Below are positions 1 to 7,427 of a stretch of 64,000 nucleotides of DNA, in pieces. Every line of letters begins with the position of its first letter. Within the stretch, counting starts at the first letter, position 1. Made by a program: the position numbers and the translations under genes. The stretch is from contig JAMLHJ010000001.1 in NCBI GenBank assembly GCA_023957245.1, forward strand, positions 333,273-397,272, read 5' to 3'. The notes under the pieces are model-generated. The model worked only from the letters and a program-made list of their open reading frames with translations. It was not told the origin of the DNA and made no database searches. The stretch comes from Chitinophagales bacterium. Lineage in GTDB: Bacteria; Bacteroidota; Bacteroidia; Chitinophagales; JADIYW01.

Positions 1-63
1 ATACATTTCCCTCGCCCCTGCATTTTTGATTTTCCCATCTATATTATTAAAAAAAGTTTTCAA
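1..63 (-). CDS. possible 5' end of a gene cut by the window edge
   Basis: On the minus strand two frames stay open to the left edge. One starts at a TTG at 63 and reads LKTFFNNIDGKIKNAGAREM. The other starts at an ATG at 38 and reads MGKSKMQGRGKC. The first looks more protein-like, but only about 21 codons are present, so neither frame nor product can be assigned. It lies downstream of the YhcH gene on the same strand and may be the next gene of the glycan cluster. Confidence 0.2.
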   Translation of the reverse strand, partial: MKTFFNNIDGKIKNAGAREMY

Positions 64-157
64 TATGATGGAAATAAATCATCTCAAAATACTAAAGCGA
101 TATACAAATAAATAGAAAAGTACTAAATCAAAATAAAGGGTCAATTATCTAATAAAA

Positions 158-583
158 CTATAATGGAATCTTTAAAACAATTTTTTTAACTTGGATAGGC
201 TCAGTGTTCTCATGAATACTAGTCATATGTATTTCTCCAGGCCATAATATTAAAAAATCCCCCTCATTCAAAGTAACTTCATCAATAAATCTATCTCCAG
301 CAAATAACTGATAATCATTAACTTCATCATAATCCGTCATTTGAGTTAATAAATTATTTTTTGAAATTCTCACTTTCTCAACTCCATTTATAATAAAATG
401 CATATCAATATTCTTAACGTGATTTTCATATACAGTATCTTTTACAGACTTAGTTTTATATTCCAAAGGAATTACTTTCAAAGGAATTGAAGTTATCTTC
501 CCCTGCAAATACTCAATAACATCATTAAATACTGGCAAAATAGCTTTATACTTCTCTAAATTTTCAATATTATCTTTTATCAT
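158..583 (-). CDS. YhcH/YjgK/YiaL family protein
   Basis: A 141-residue protein with the layout of the YhcH/YjgK/YiaL (DUF386, EbgC-like) cupin family. Seen directly: ENH at 53-55, MHFIINGVE at 61-69, a central GD pair, and WPGEIHM at 114-120, the usual site of the last metal-binding His. In other bacteria YhcH genes sit in sialic-acid operons and are thought to act on sugar anomers or sialic-acid derivatives; the exact reaction is not settled. Here it is the last complete gene of a nonulosonate biosynthesis cluster, 49 bases after a putative glycosyltransferase. A role in handling the cluster's own acid sugar is inferred. Length is normal and no residue is obviously missing. Confidence 0.8.
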   Translation of the reverse strand: MIKDNIENLEKYKAILPVFNDVIEYLQGKITSIPLKVIPLEYKTKSVKDTVYENHVKNIDMHFIINGVEKVRISKNNLLTQMTDYDEVNDYQLFAGDRFIDEVTLNEGDFLILWPGEIHMTSIHENTEPIQVKKIVLKIPL

Positions 584-632
584 TACATAATTTTTTTATA
601 ATTAATACAATGCTCAAAAATATTGAAAAAAA

Positions 633-1850
633 TCATGTGTTAAATCTTTCAATAAGTGTTATAATCGCTTTTTTCAGCCTAGTAATACTATTATCTTTTT
701 TCAAATCAAAAAAATACTCAACAAACAAATCATTATCACTAGCTACTTTCTCAGGGAATATAATATTGTCTATATTCAAATTATCGATACAATAAATATT
801 GCAAATGTCATTATCTTCCATAAAATCCTCAATTGAATTATTATAAATTTTCAAAATGACAGTTGGAACAAAATATAATGCTGGGATTAATAGAGTACTA
901 CGAAAACTAACACAGCAATTTGCATTTTTTATTAAATCATTTACATTACAATCCTTGATAAATTCAGTATCATCAAGTTGAGGAAGCCATTGACTATAAT
1001 AATTATATGGATGAAGCTTAATTTTAAGTTTTAAATTTTTCATTTGAGCTAGACTTCTCATTTTATTATAAAGGAGAACATGCTCATCTGTTGATATATA
1101 GAATTTGTTAAAAGGATTATCAGAAATAGCATTGTCAATGAAGAGTAAATAAGCATCTTCGTCAGTTCTATTTGGCACTACCCTAAACTTATCATACTCA
1201 AAATTACCAATATAAAAAACATCTTCACTGTTTGGATGATAAATCTCTCTATTGAAAGTAAAATTTAAAGCTGAATATGTCAAGAACGCATCTGGTCGAG
1301 ATAGCTTTATATAAAACTTATTGTTATCTAAGGTTTTCTTTCTAACTTTTTGTTGGAACAATAAGAATAAAACTTGAATAATATTAATTAAAGAAAATGT
1401 ACTCAAAAATGTATTCAGAAAAAAATTATAATTAGAAGTCCTTTTACTGAACGCATTATCTACTTGTTTACTTTGTTCTTCAAGCTTTGTTCTTCCCTTT
1501 ACTGCAATCTTCTCGTTTATATAATCTTGAGGATGACCATACAATCCATGGTCCATATAAACAAAGGGGATTTTTCGCATATTACATACATGCTTTATTG
1601 CATAAATGTAAGAACTCTCCAAACCCATCGCAATAAAAATATCGGGTTGGACAGTATCAATTAATTCTTGTGCACTTCTAAAATCTGAAAAATATAACTT
1701 TTTTGCATTAGTAAAACATGCATTTTCATCAAGCTTACTGACAAAATGAATATATACAACTGTAAATTCATCGCTTAATAATTCTAACGGTTCAATCCAA
1801 TTTTTTCTATTATACCCAAAATTGGTAAGGATAATAGGTTTGCTCATCAT
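633..1850 (-). CDS. putative GT-B-like glycosyltransferase of the cluster
   Basis: A 405-residue protein not recognised as a named family. The N-terminal half has Rossmann-like strands (PIILTNFGY, PDIFIAMGLESS, PFVYMDHG). The C-terminal half carries KLHP at 278-281 and SFRSTL at 315-320. A His-Pro motif followed by a Ser-Ser/Thr motif is the arrangement of bacterial sialyl- and polysialyltransferases and related capsule transferases, so transfer of the nonulosonate made by neighbouring genes is a reasonable guess. A hydrophobic stretch at about 143-166 may bind membrane. It begins ATGATG, so either of two adjacent Met codons could be used. It lies 45 bases downstream of the second NeuB-like gene. 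It could instead be a polymerase-type or glycerophosphate transferase. Confidence 0.5.
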   Translation of the reverse strand: MMSKPIILTNFGYNRKNWIEPLELLSDEFTVVYIHFVSKLDENACFTNAKKLYFSDFRSAQELIDTVQPDIFIAMGLESSYIYAIKHVCNMRKIPFVYMDHGLYGHPQDYINEKIAVKGRTKLEEQSKQVDNAFSKRTSNYNFFLNTFLSTFSLINIIQVLFLLFQQKVRKKTLDNNKFYIKLSRPDAFLTYSALNFTFNREIYHPNSEDVFYIGNFEYDKFRVVPNRTDEDAYLLFIDNAISDNPFNKFYISTDEHVLLYNKMRSLAQMKNLKLKIKLHPYNYYSQWLPQLDDTEFIKDCNVNDLIKNANCCVSFRSTLLIPALYFVPTVILKIYNNSIEDFMEDNDICNIYCIDNLNIDNIIFPEKVASDNDLFVEYFFDLKKDNSITRLKKAIITLIERFNT

Positions 1851-1895
1851 CTATGCATAAAATAGAAAGTATTAAAAATACAATTATCAATAAAC

Positions 1896-2882
1896 TCACT
1901 CTAACATTGTCGCCGTTAATGGTTGATCAAATTCACAATCTACAATAATTCTCTTACCTATGAGAGCCTCGTACTTAACATAAGTATTAGCAATTGGATG
2001 ATGCATTTTGAGTTGGAGATCATTTATAGTAATTACATGTCCCTTTTTTAGGCTTTGAGAAGCTACGCAAATCAATTGCCTATTTCGATAGACAATCTCC
2101 TTCTCATTCATTTGAAATAGATTGTCCGTATTTAATATAAATTGCTCTAAAAAATTTAATTTTTGAATAATCAAAGTGATTCGATCCCCACTGATGGCAG
2201 AAGCAGAATCCACTCGTTCATCACCTTCTATAATTGTTATATGCTTTTCAAAAACTTCAGCACCCAAAATCCTAGCATATTCATTACTTGTAATAGCAAA
2301 ATCATCATTGTATGAAGAGTGATCCGCATAACCTATTAATTTATTAGGAAAAAGCTCCTTAAGTATTACTATTTTATTCAACCTAACATCTTCAATCTTA
2401 CTTGGAAAAGATTGAAAACCATGCATTAAAACTTTTACCCTGCCTTCAAAATAATTCTCTAAGTCATATATTTCATTCAATTCTCTTCCTCCAATTCCAA
2501 CTATAATATCCTTTTTTGTCTCTTTAATTTTTTGTAATAAATCTAAATCATTAAATGAAACTGAATGAATATCAACATATTTTACATTATACTTATAACA
2601 AAAATCACAAGCTTCAGAATTTAGAGGCATCAAAATAATATCAAGATCAAGGCTAACTGTGTAATCCAATATTCTCTCCCATTCTTTATAACTAAAACAA
2701 TAGTTTTTAAGTTCATTATAAGCTTTATGAAAAGTTGAGACAAAATCATCTACATTTGTTAAAACTTGAAATTTAACTCCTTTAGCTTTTGCTTCTTTGC
2801 TACTTTTAATTAACTGGAACATATACTCAATGTCACCTTGATGATGAAAAGCAGTTTCTGTATATAAGTAAGAATTATTCAT
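1896..2882 (-). CDS. NeuB-like nonulosonate synthase, divergent paralogue
   Basis: A 328-residue member of the NeuB/SpsE synthase family, which condenses phosphoenolpyruvate with an amino-hexose to give a nine-carbon acid. Visible family marks are GVKFQ at 35-39, GYADHSS and FEKHITI (metal and substrate His residues), and a C-terminal SAF (antifreeze-like) domain from about residue 265, with SQSLKKGHVITINDL. The first motif is ETAFHHQGD rather than the usual EIGANHNGD, as seen in the paralogue at 4807-5862, so substrate handling may differ. Its start overlaps the end of the upstream cytidylyltransferase gene by 8 bases, which suggests coupled translation and a shared pathway. The product sugar is unknown. 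Confidence 0.75.
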   Translation of the reverse strand: MNNSYLYTETAFHHQGDIEYMFQLIKSSKEAKAKGVKFQVLTNVDDFVSTFHKAYNELKNYCFSYKEWERILDYTVSLDLDIILMPLNSEACDFCYKYNVKYVDIHSVSFNDLDLLQKIKETKKDIIVGIGGRELNEIYDLENYFEGRVKVLMHGFQSFPSKIEDVRLNKIVILKELFPNKLIGYADHSSYNDDFAITSNEYARILGAEVFEKHITIIEGDERVDSASAISGDRITLIIQKLNFLEQFILNTDNLFQMNEKEIVYRNRQLICVASQSLKKGHVITINDLQLKMHHPIANTYVKYEALIGKRIIVDCEFDQPLTATMLE

Positions 2883-3696
2883 GATAAGATATAAATTGCA
2901 TGGATTTTAATTTTCGATTACTCATGTCTAAAGAAAACTCATCAAAAGACATAGTTTTACCATATGGTAATTTCACTATACCATTATTTTTGATTTCTTT
3001 ACCTGGCAGTCCTTTTAATTCTTGATTTAAAATATCCAACACTTCGCTAAGTAATATATTAGATTTATTAATATTTGAGTTGTACATTAAAATATTCCGA
3101 ACTCTAATTAAATCATCTGGAGTATCAACTGTTATAGAATAATTAGAATAATCTTCTTTAAAAGGAATTATTACACCACATTTAAACTTGCTTGGATCAA
3201 ATATGAATAACATTAAATACTCACTTACTTCTGGATCCATTTCTTTATAACATTTTTTCAAAGCCTCAGTATTAATAACTTCAGCAGTAGCACCAATAGG
3301 TACATTCACCAACCTGACATAGTCAAGATTGTGTTTATGAGCTAATTTAATTTGATTAGGGAGATATTCTACAGAAGTCAATGGATTATCACCTGTTATT
3401 CTAATAACATAATTTGCATCTTCAATTTCTGCAACATCTAATATTCTCTCTATTACACTTTCCTCTGAACCTCTATATAACTTAACTTTATTTCTATAAG
3501 CAATATCCTCCAAAATATCATCTTTAATGTCTTTAGATGTACATATATAGATATCATCAATCTCTTCAATACCCTTTAAACGATGAATAAGAAACTCAAT
3601 CATACTTTGATTTGGCAATAAGTCTCTTAGTATCTTTATTGGCAACCGAGTGGAAACAGTTCTTGCAATAATGCAAGCTATTGTTTTATTTTTCAT
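2875..3696 (-). CDS. SpsF-type cytidylyltransferase
   Basis: A 273-residue nucleotidyltransferase of the SpsF/COG1861 kind rather than the NeuA kind. It begins with IIARTVSTRLPIK at 9-21, matching the ARxxSTRLPxK nucleotide-binding loop, followed by YRGSEESVIERI and RITGDNPL, the usual metal-site region. In Bacillus, SpsF works beside the NeuB-like SpsE in spore-coat sugar synthesis. By analogy this enzyme should activate a nonulosonic acid as its CMP derivative. It overlaps the divergent NeuB-like gene by 8 bases, so the two form a tight module. It is the only CMP-transferase candidate visible in the cluster, so it may serve both synthases. Activity on CTP is inferred. Confidence 0.72.
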   Translation of the reverse strand: MKNKTIACIIARTVSTRLPIKILRDLLPNQSMIEFLIHRLKGIEEIDDIYICTSKDIKDDILEDIAYRNKVKLYRGSEESVIERILDVAEIEDANYVIRITGDNPLTSVEYLPNQIKLAHKHNLDYVRLVNVPIGATAEVINTEALKKCYKEMDPEVSEYLMLFIFDPSKFKCGVIIPFKEDYSNYSITVDTPDDLIRVRNILMYNSNINKSNILLSEVLDILNQELKGLPGKEIKNNGIVKLPYGKTMSFDEFSLDMSNRKLKSMQFISYHE

Positions 3697-3751
3697 GAAA
3701 CTAAAATAATTGTTGAAATAATTAAACTCTATTAACTTTGCACTAAAATGA

Positions 3752-4798
3752 TTATAAATCTAAATGCCTAATATCTTCTTGTGCTTTTTTAAAATCTTCT
3801 GGCCTACCTATATCCAACCAATATCCTGTTATTGGATATGTGAACAACTTCATATTCCTTTCCAAAACAACTTCCATCAAATCAGTAATATCAAAAAAGG
3901 TATCTTTTGGTATTAAATCTAAAAGACTTTTCTTCAAAATATAGATTCCAGCATTAGAGTAATAAGTATATCTTGGCTTTTCTTTTAAAGATTTCACTTC
4001 ATTAAATTCATTTACTTCCAAAACAGCATATGGAACATCAACATTATAAGACGTTGCAGCTACAGCCATATCTGAGCCAGATAATTTATAACTTCTGTAA
4101 AAATCTTCATAATCAATATTCGTTAACAAATCACTATTCATTATGATTATATCATCGTGCTCAAAATGATCAACTAACAAGACAGAACCTACAGTACCCA
4201 TAGGTTTATCTTCTTTAACATACTTGATATTCAATCCTTTATGGCTTCCATCTTTGAAATATTCAATTATTTGATTTCTAAGAAAATTTACACTTAAATA
4301 AATATTTTTTATCCCAAATTTTGAAAGACGATCTATATTATGTTCAATAATTGGTTTATCACCAACGACTAATAATGGTTTAGGAGTATTAAGTGTTAAC
4401 GGTCTTAATCTTTTACCTTCTCCTCCTGCCATTAATACAACATCAACTGGAACAATTGTTGATTGGATTCTAAAATTTACAATATCAACAATTTCATTTT
4501 CATTATTTAGAATTGGAATAACTTTATAGTTTTTCTTTCTATAAGTATCTAAAATATCAATCGCATTTTTATCCCCTAAACGAATATAAACAGGATTAGG
4601 TTGAACAAAATCTGTAAGTTTATTACTAAAATCTAACCCCTTAATAAATCCTCTTCGTAAATCCCCATCTGTTAAAGAACCAATTAGCTTGTTATTCTTA
4701 TCTATAACAAATAATATCGCATCAATGCTAAGCATATTTAGCTGGTTAAGAGCCAAGTTAATAGATGTATCACAATCTATAATATGTAGCTTTTGCAT
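3752..4798 (-). CDS. ptmE: CBS-domain sugar-1-phosphate nucleotidyltransferase (PtmE-like)
   Basis: A 348-residue protein with a CBS-domain pair (about 1-118) fused to an NTP-transferase domain. The latter opens with VLMAGGEGKRLRPLT at 121-135, the pyrophosphorylase signature, followed by the substrate lysine motif TPKPLL. A CBS pair plus nucleotidyltransferase is the architecture of Campylobacter PtmE, the glucosamine-1-phosphate guanylyltransferase that feeds the GDP-based legionaminic-acid route. Finding it together with legB, legC and legH homologues supports that role. The gene lies 8 bases downstream of the NeuB/LegI gene. The closely related heptose-1-phosphate guanylyltransferases cannot be excluded from sequence alone. 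Confidence 0.72.
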   Translation of the reverse strand: MQKLHIIDCDTSINLALNQLNMLSIDAILFVIDKNNKLIGSLTDGDLRRGFIKGLDFSNKLTDFVQPNPVYIRLGDKNAIDILDTYRKKNYKVIPILNNENEIVDIVNFRIQSTIVPVDVVLMAGGEGKRLRPLTLNTPKPLLVVGDKPIIEHNIDRLSKFGIKNIYLSVNFLRNQIIEYFKDGSHKGLNIKYVKEDKPMGTVGSVLLVDHFEHDDIIIMNSDLLTNIDYEDFYRSYKLSGSDMAVAATSYNVDVPYAVLEVNEFNEVKSLKEKPRYTYYSNAGIYILKKSLLDLIPKDTFFDITDLMEVVLERNMKLFTYPITGYWLDIGRPEDFKKAQEDIRHLDL

Positions 4799-4806
4799 AG
4801 AATCTT

Positions 4807-5862
4807 TTACTTAATATCTGACCATTTTAATAAAGTATCACTAGCTTTATCTACCACTAAAGAGCGACCAATTACTGACTTAATCATATCGGGAGGTATT
4901 CCTATACCTGGTCTTTTACTAGTAAGATCTCTATTTTCAATAATGTGACCAGCTTTTAAATCATTTTTCACCACTATACTTCGTCTAAACTTTTCCTTTT
5001 TAAGACTTTCAGCTTTAGAAATAATTCTATTACTTTTTCCTAAAGAAATATTTATATTCTTACCTTCTTGACAAATTATTTTTAGCTCTTCTGGATTTGC
5101 AGAAATTTCATGATCCCACCCTGGCAAATCTTTATCTATAGTAAAATGTTTCTCTATTATGCATGATCCTAAGGCAATACTTGCTAAAGGAATAGAAAAG
5201 CCTATCGAGTGATCTGAAAAACCAACTGGAAGTCCAAAAGCATCATATAGCATAGGAATATTATTAAGATTAATATCCTCATAGTCAGGTGGATAAATAG
5301 AAATACAGTGCAATAATGCAATTTCCTTTCCTCCATTTTTAACAATAAAATTGATAGCATTATCTATTTCAGAAAGTGTCGCCATACCAGTAGATAAAAT
5401 AATTGGCTTATTCCTACTTGCTATATACTCTAGTAATTGATAATTATTTATGTCCATTGATGCAATTTTATAAAATGGAACATCACACTTATCTAATATA
5501 TCAACCTCTTCTTCAGAAAAAGGAGTAGAGCAAAAATCTATACCTATAGAATCACAATAATCCTTTAATTCATAATGCTGTTCTTCTCTTAGATAATATT
5601 TTTCAACCATTTCCTTCAAAGAACCAAAATGCTTTTTAGGAGAATCATCATAACTTTGATTTCTATCATACTCTTCTTTGGCTATTAACGATGTTGGTGA
5701 CCATGATTGAAATTTTACACAATCAGCTCCACATTCTTTCGCTGAGTCAATCATAATTTTTGCTAAACTCATATCTCCATTATGATTAGCTCCAATTTCT
5801 GCAATAAAATAAGGATTCCCAAAATTGAAAATTTCCTTTTCTCTAATTTTAATTTTATTCAT
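4807..5862 (-). CDS. neuB: NeuB/LegI-type nonulosonate synthase
   Basis: A 351-residue phosphoenolpyruvate-dependent synthase for a sialic- or legionaminic-type acid. It has the complete signature series: AEIGANHNGD, CVKFQSW, FCSTPF, ILSTGMA, HCISIYPP, GFSDHSIG and EKHFTIDK, then a C-terminal SAF domain with RRSIVVKNDLKAGHII. The start is placed at the ATG at 5862, which forms a four-base ATGA overlap with the stop of the upstream GT2 gene. A TTG 24 bases further upstream also opens the frame but would lie inside the GT2 gene. LegI is the expected role because legB, legC and legH homologues precede it; PseI or NeuB activity cannot be ruled out by eye. Confidence 0.85.
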   Translation of the reverse strand: MNKIKIREKEIFNFGNPYFIAEIGANHNGDMSLAKIMIDSAKECGADCVKFQSWSPTSLIAKEEYDRNQSYDDSPKKHFGSLKEMVEKYYLREEQHYELKDYCDSIGIDFCSTPFSEEEVDILDKCDVPFYKIASMDINNYQLLEYIASRNKPIILSTGMATLSEIDNAINFIVKNGGKEIALLHCISIYPPDYEDINLNNIPMLYDAFGLPVGFSDHSIGFSIPLASIALGSCIIEKHFTIDKDLPGWDHEISANPEELKIICQEGKNINISLGKSNRIISKAESLKKEKFRRSIVVKNDLKAGHIIENRDLTSKRPGIGIPPDMIKSVIGRSLVVDKASDTLLKWSDIK

Positions 5863-6698
5863 AAATATTCTGTTTCTTCCCACCAATATAATGGTATATT
5901 TAATTTTATTTTTGAAAAATTTTGCAACCTCTCTTTTTGTTTTTCTAGCTTTTCAAATTCATCATTAAGTTCTTCAAATCCTAAATCTAACAAAGCCCTA
6001 TAATGCAATTCCTTTACTGAAACTACATGACGCATTCTATCAATATCAATATCCATTGTTACACCAGCAATATTATATTCATGTTGTCGGTACAAAGTCA
6101 GACACTCACTTGTAAATACAGCTTGACAATTTGATTTTCTCATTAATTGATAAAATAAAAACCAATCATAAGCTAACACCTCTTTACTATACATAATTTC
6201 ATTATCTAACAAAGAATGTCGAATCGCTGTATTACCAAGTCCAACAATATTAAAATCTCTAATAAAATCCCTATTAAAACTAAATAAATTTTTGATTCGT
6301 TCGACCCAAATACTTTGTTTCGCTTTAATATTATTATTAAAAGGAAGTAAATCATTGCAAACTAGCATATGATTATCTAATATTTCAATCAACTTTTCAA
6401 ATCTATTCCCAGAAGGCAAATCATCAATATCTTGAAAAATAATTTTACCAATATCCTTTCTGTCCTTTATATATTGTATTGAAAAATCTCTTATAGAATT
6501 AATAGTCCGACCATTAACATCAATCAAATAATATGCAACATTTAATGAGTTGAAATATTGATTTGACCCAGACACCCCATCATTAAAAATGAAAACTTCA
6601 AAATTCTTACAACTTTGATTATTAATTGAATCAATAAATTCATTAAAAAAATTGATGGCTTCTGGATAAATATATGTAACAACAATATTTCTAAGCAT
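5859..6698 (-). CDS. family 2 glycosyltransferase
   Basis: A 279-residue GT-A fold transferase. The N-terminus (IVVTYIYPEAINFFNEFIDS) and the acidic FQDIDDLPSGNRF stretch, in the place of the metal-binding DxD, mark it as a GT2-like enzyme. A later AYDWFLFYQLMRK and a Cys-Leu-Thr-Leu-Tyr-Arg-Gln region fit the acceptor half. The start is set at the ATG at 6698; an upstream TTG at 6710 would add four residues. It ends in an ATGA overlap with neuB. It begins about 30 bases after the stop of a truncated neuB fragment, so it is the first gene of the probable replacement cassette. Donor and acceptor sugars are unknown. Confidence 0.7.
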   Translation of the reverse strand: MLRNIVVTYIYPEAINFFNEFIDSINNQSCKNFEVFIFNDGVSGSNQYFNSLNVAYYLIDVNGRTINSIRDFSIQYIKDRKDIGKIIFQDIDDLPSGNRFEKLIEILDNHMLVCNDLLPFNNNIKAKQSIWVERIKNLFSFNRDFIRDFNIVGLGNTAIRHSLLDNEIMYSKEVLAYDWFLFYQLMRKSNCQAVFTSECLTLYRQHEYNIAGVTMDIDIDRMRHVVSVKELHYRALLDLGFEELNDEFEKLEKQKERLQNFSKIKLNIPLYWWEETEYL

Positions 6699-6727
6699 CT
6701 CTATTGACAATTATTATTTTGTTTTAC

Positions 6728-6799
6728 TTAAATTGAAATCATCTTACTTCCATTGTGATTGACACCAGCCTCAGCTATAATGATTACTTTTTTGTTCAT
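6728..6799 (-). pseudogene. 5' remnant of a neuB/legI gene
   Basis: Starting one base after the legH stop codon, the minus strand encodes a 23-residue peptide beginning MNKKVIIIAEAGVNHNG and ending SKMISI before TAA. IIIAEAGVNHNG is the N-terminal signature of NeuB/LegI synthases, placed where those enzymes normally begin. The rest of the gene is missing: the next sequence is the start of a GT2 gene. A full-length neuB lies further on (4807-5862), but its N-terminus differs (MNKIKIREKEIF, then AEIGANHNGD), so this is not a simple duplicate. The fragment is best read as what remained after recombination or deletion removed an older neuB. Confidence 0.8.
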
Positions 6800-6800
6800 T

Positions 6801-7427
6801 CTATTTTTCTTTTGCGGGTACTCCCATCACAACAACATTGCTATTCACATCCTTTACTACTAATGATGATGCTCCTATCACAGAGTTATTTCCAATCTTT
6901 TTATATTGCAATATTGTTGCACCTACTCCAATCAGATTAGAATCTCCAATCTCTACGCCCCCAGAGATATTTACTGTTGGATTTATAACATTAAAATTAC
7001 CTATTATTGCATCGTGTCCGACTGTGCTTGATAAATTGAAAATATTCATACTACCAATTGAAATACATGTCGTTAAAATTACGCCAGCTGTAATTATATT
7101 ACCTCGCCCTAATACAACATTCTCTTTATCATAAACAACAGATGGATGTATCAAATTTGGGAACGTAAATGATTTAAACTTTATAGAGAGCTTTTTGATA
7201 ACTTCTGGGCTTCCTATACCAATTGCTAAACAACATGTTTCAGCAGTCTCTTTTAGAAAAAAATCTTTCTCAGAAATTACATCAATTCTTTTTTCTGAAA
7301 AACATACCATTTCCTTTTCAACAATATCAATAAAACCTTTTATCTCATATTGTCCAATTTCTTTAATAAGAAAATATACTTCTTTAGCAAAGCCACTACT
7401 TCCTAGTATATAAATTGGTCTTTTCAT
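6801..7427 (-). CDS. legH: NeuD/LegH-like sugar O- or N-acyltransferase
   Basis: A 208-residue acetyltransferase of the NeuD/LegH/PglD family. An N-terminal Rossmann-like domain (IYILGSSGFAKEVYFLI) is followed by a left-handed beta-helix of hexapeptide repeats, from about residue 95 on, with GHDAIIG supplying the catalytic His and GVGATILQYKKIGNNSVIGA in the final coils. LegH acetylates the 4-amino group made by LegC. Its start overlaps the legC stop as ATGA (7427-7424), showing coupled translation. Its own stop is followed after one base by the ATG of a broken neuB. Position between legC and a neuB fragment argues for the nonulosonate pathway rather than an unrelated acetyltransferase. Confidence 0.8.
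   Translation of the reverse strand: MKRPIYILGSSGFAKEVYFLIKEIGQYEIKGFIDIVEKEMVCFSEKRIDVISEKDFFLKETAETCCLAIGIGSPEVIKKLSIKFKSFTFPNLIHPSVVYDKENVVLGRGNIITAGVILTTCISIGSMNIFNLSSTVGHDAIIGNFNVINPTVNISGGVEIGDSNLIGVGATILQYKKIGNNSVIGASSLVVKDVNSNVVVMGVPAKEK

Noticed and set aside
610..795. Plus-strand reading frame with a hydrophobic look
   Set aside because: It lies entirely opposite the C-terminal part of the 633-1850 glycosyltransferase gene and its short upstream gap; the hydrophobicity is a shadow of AT-rich coding sequence.
4807..5886. Longer NeuB beginning at the TTG at 5886
   Set aside because: The ATG at 5862 makes an ATGA overlap with the preceding stop and gives the normal family N-terminus.
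6838..7134. 98-codon plus-strand frame rich in Ile, Pro and Thr
   Set aside because: It is the reverse complement of the hexapeptide repeats of the legH-like gene, whose periodic codons keep the opposite strand open.
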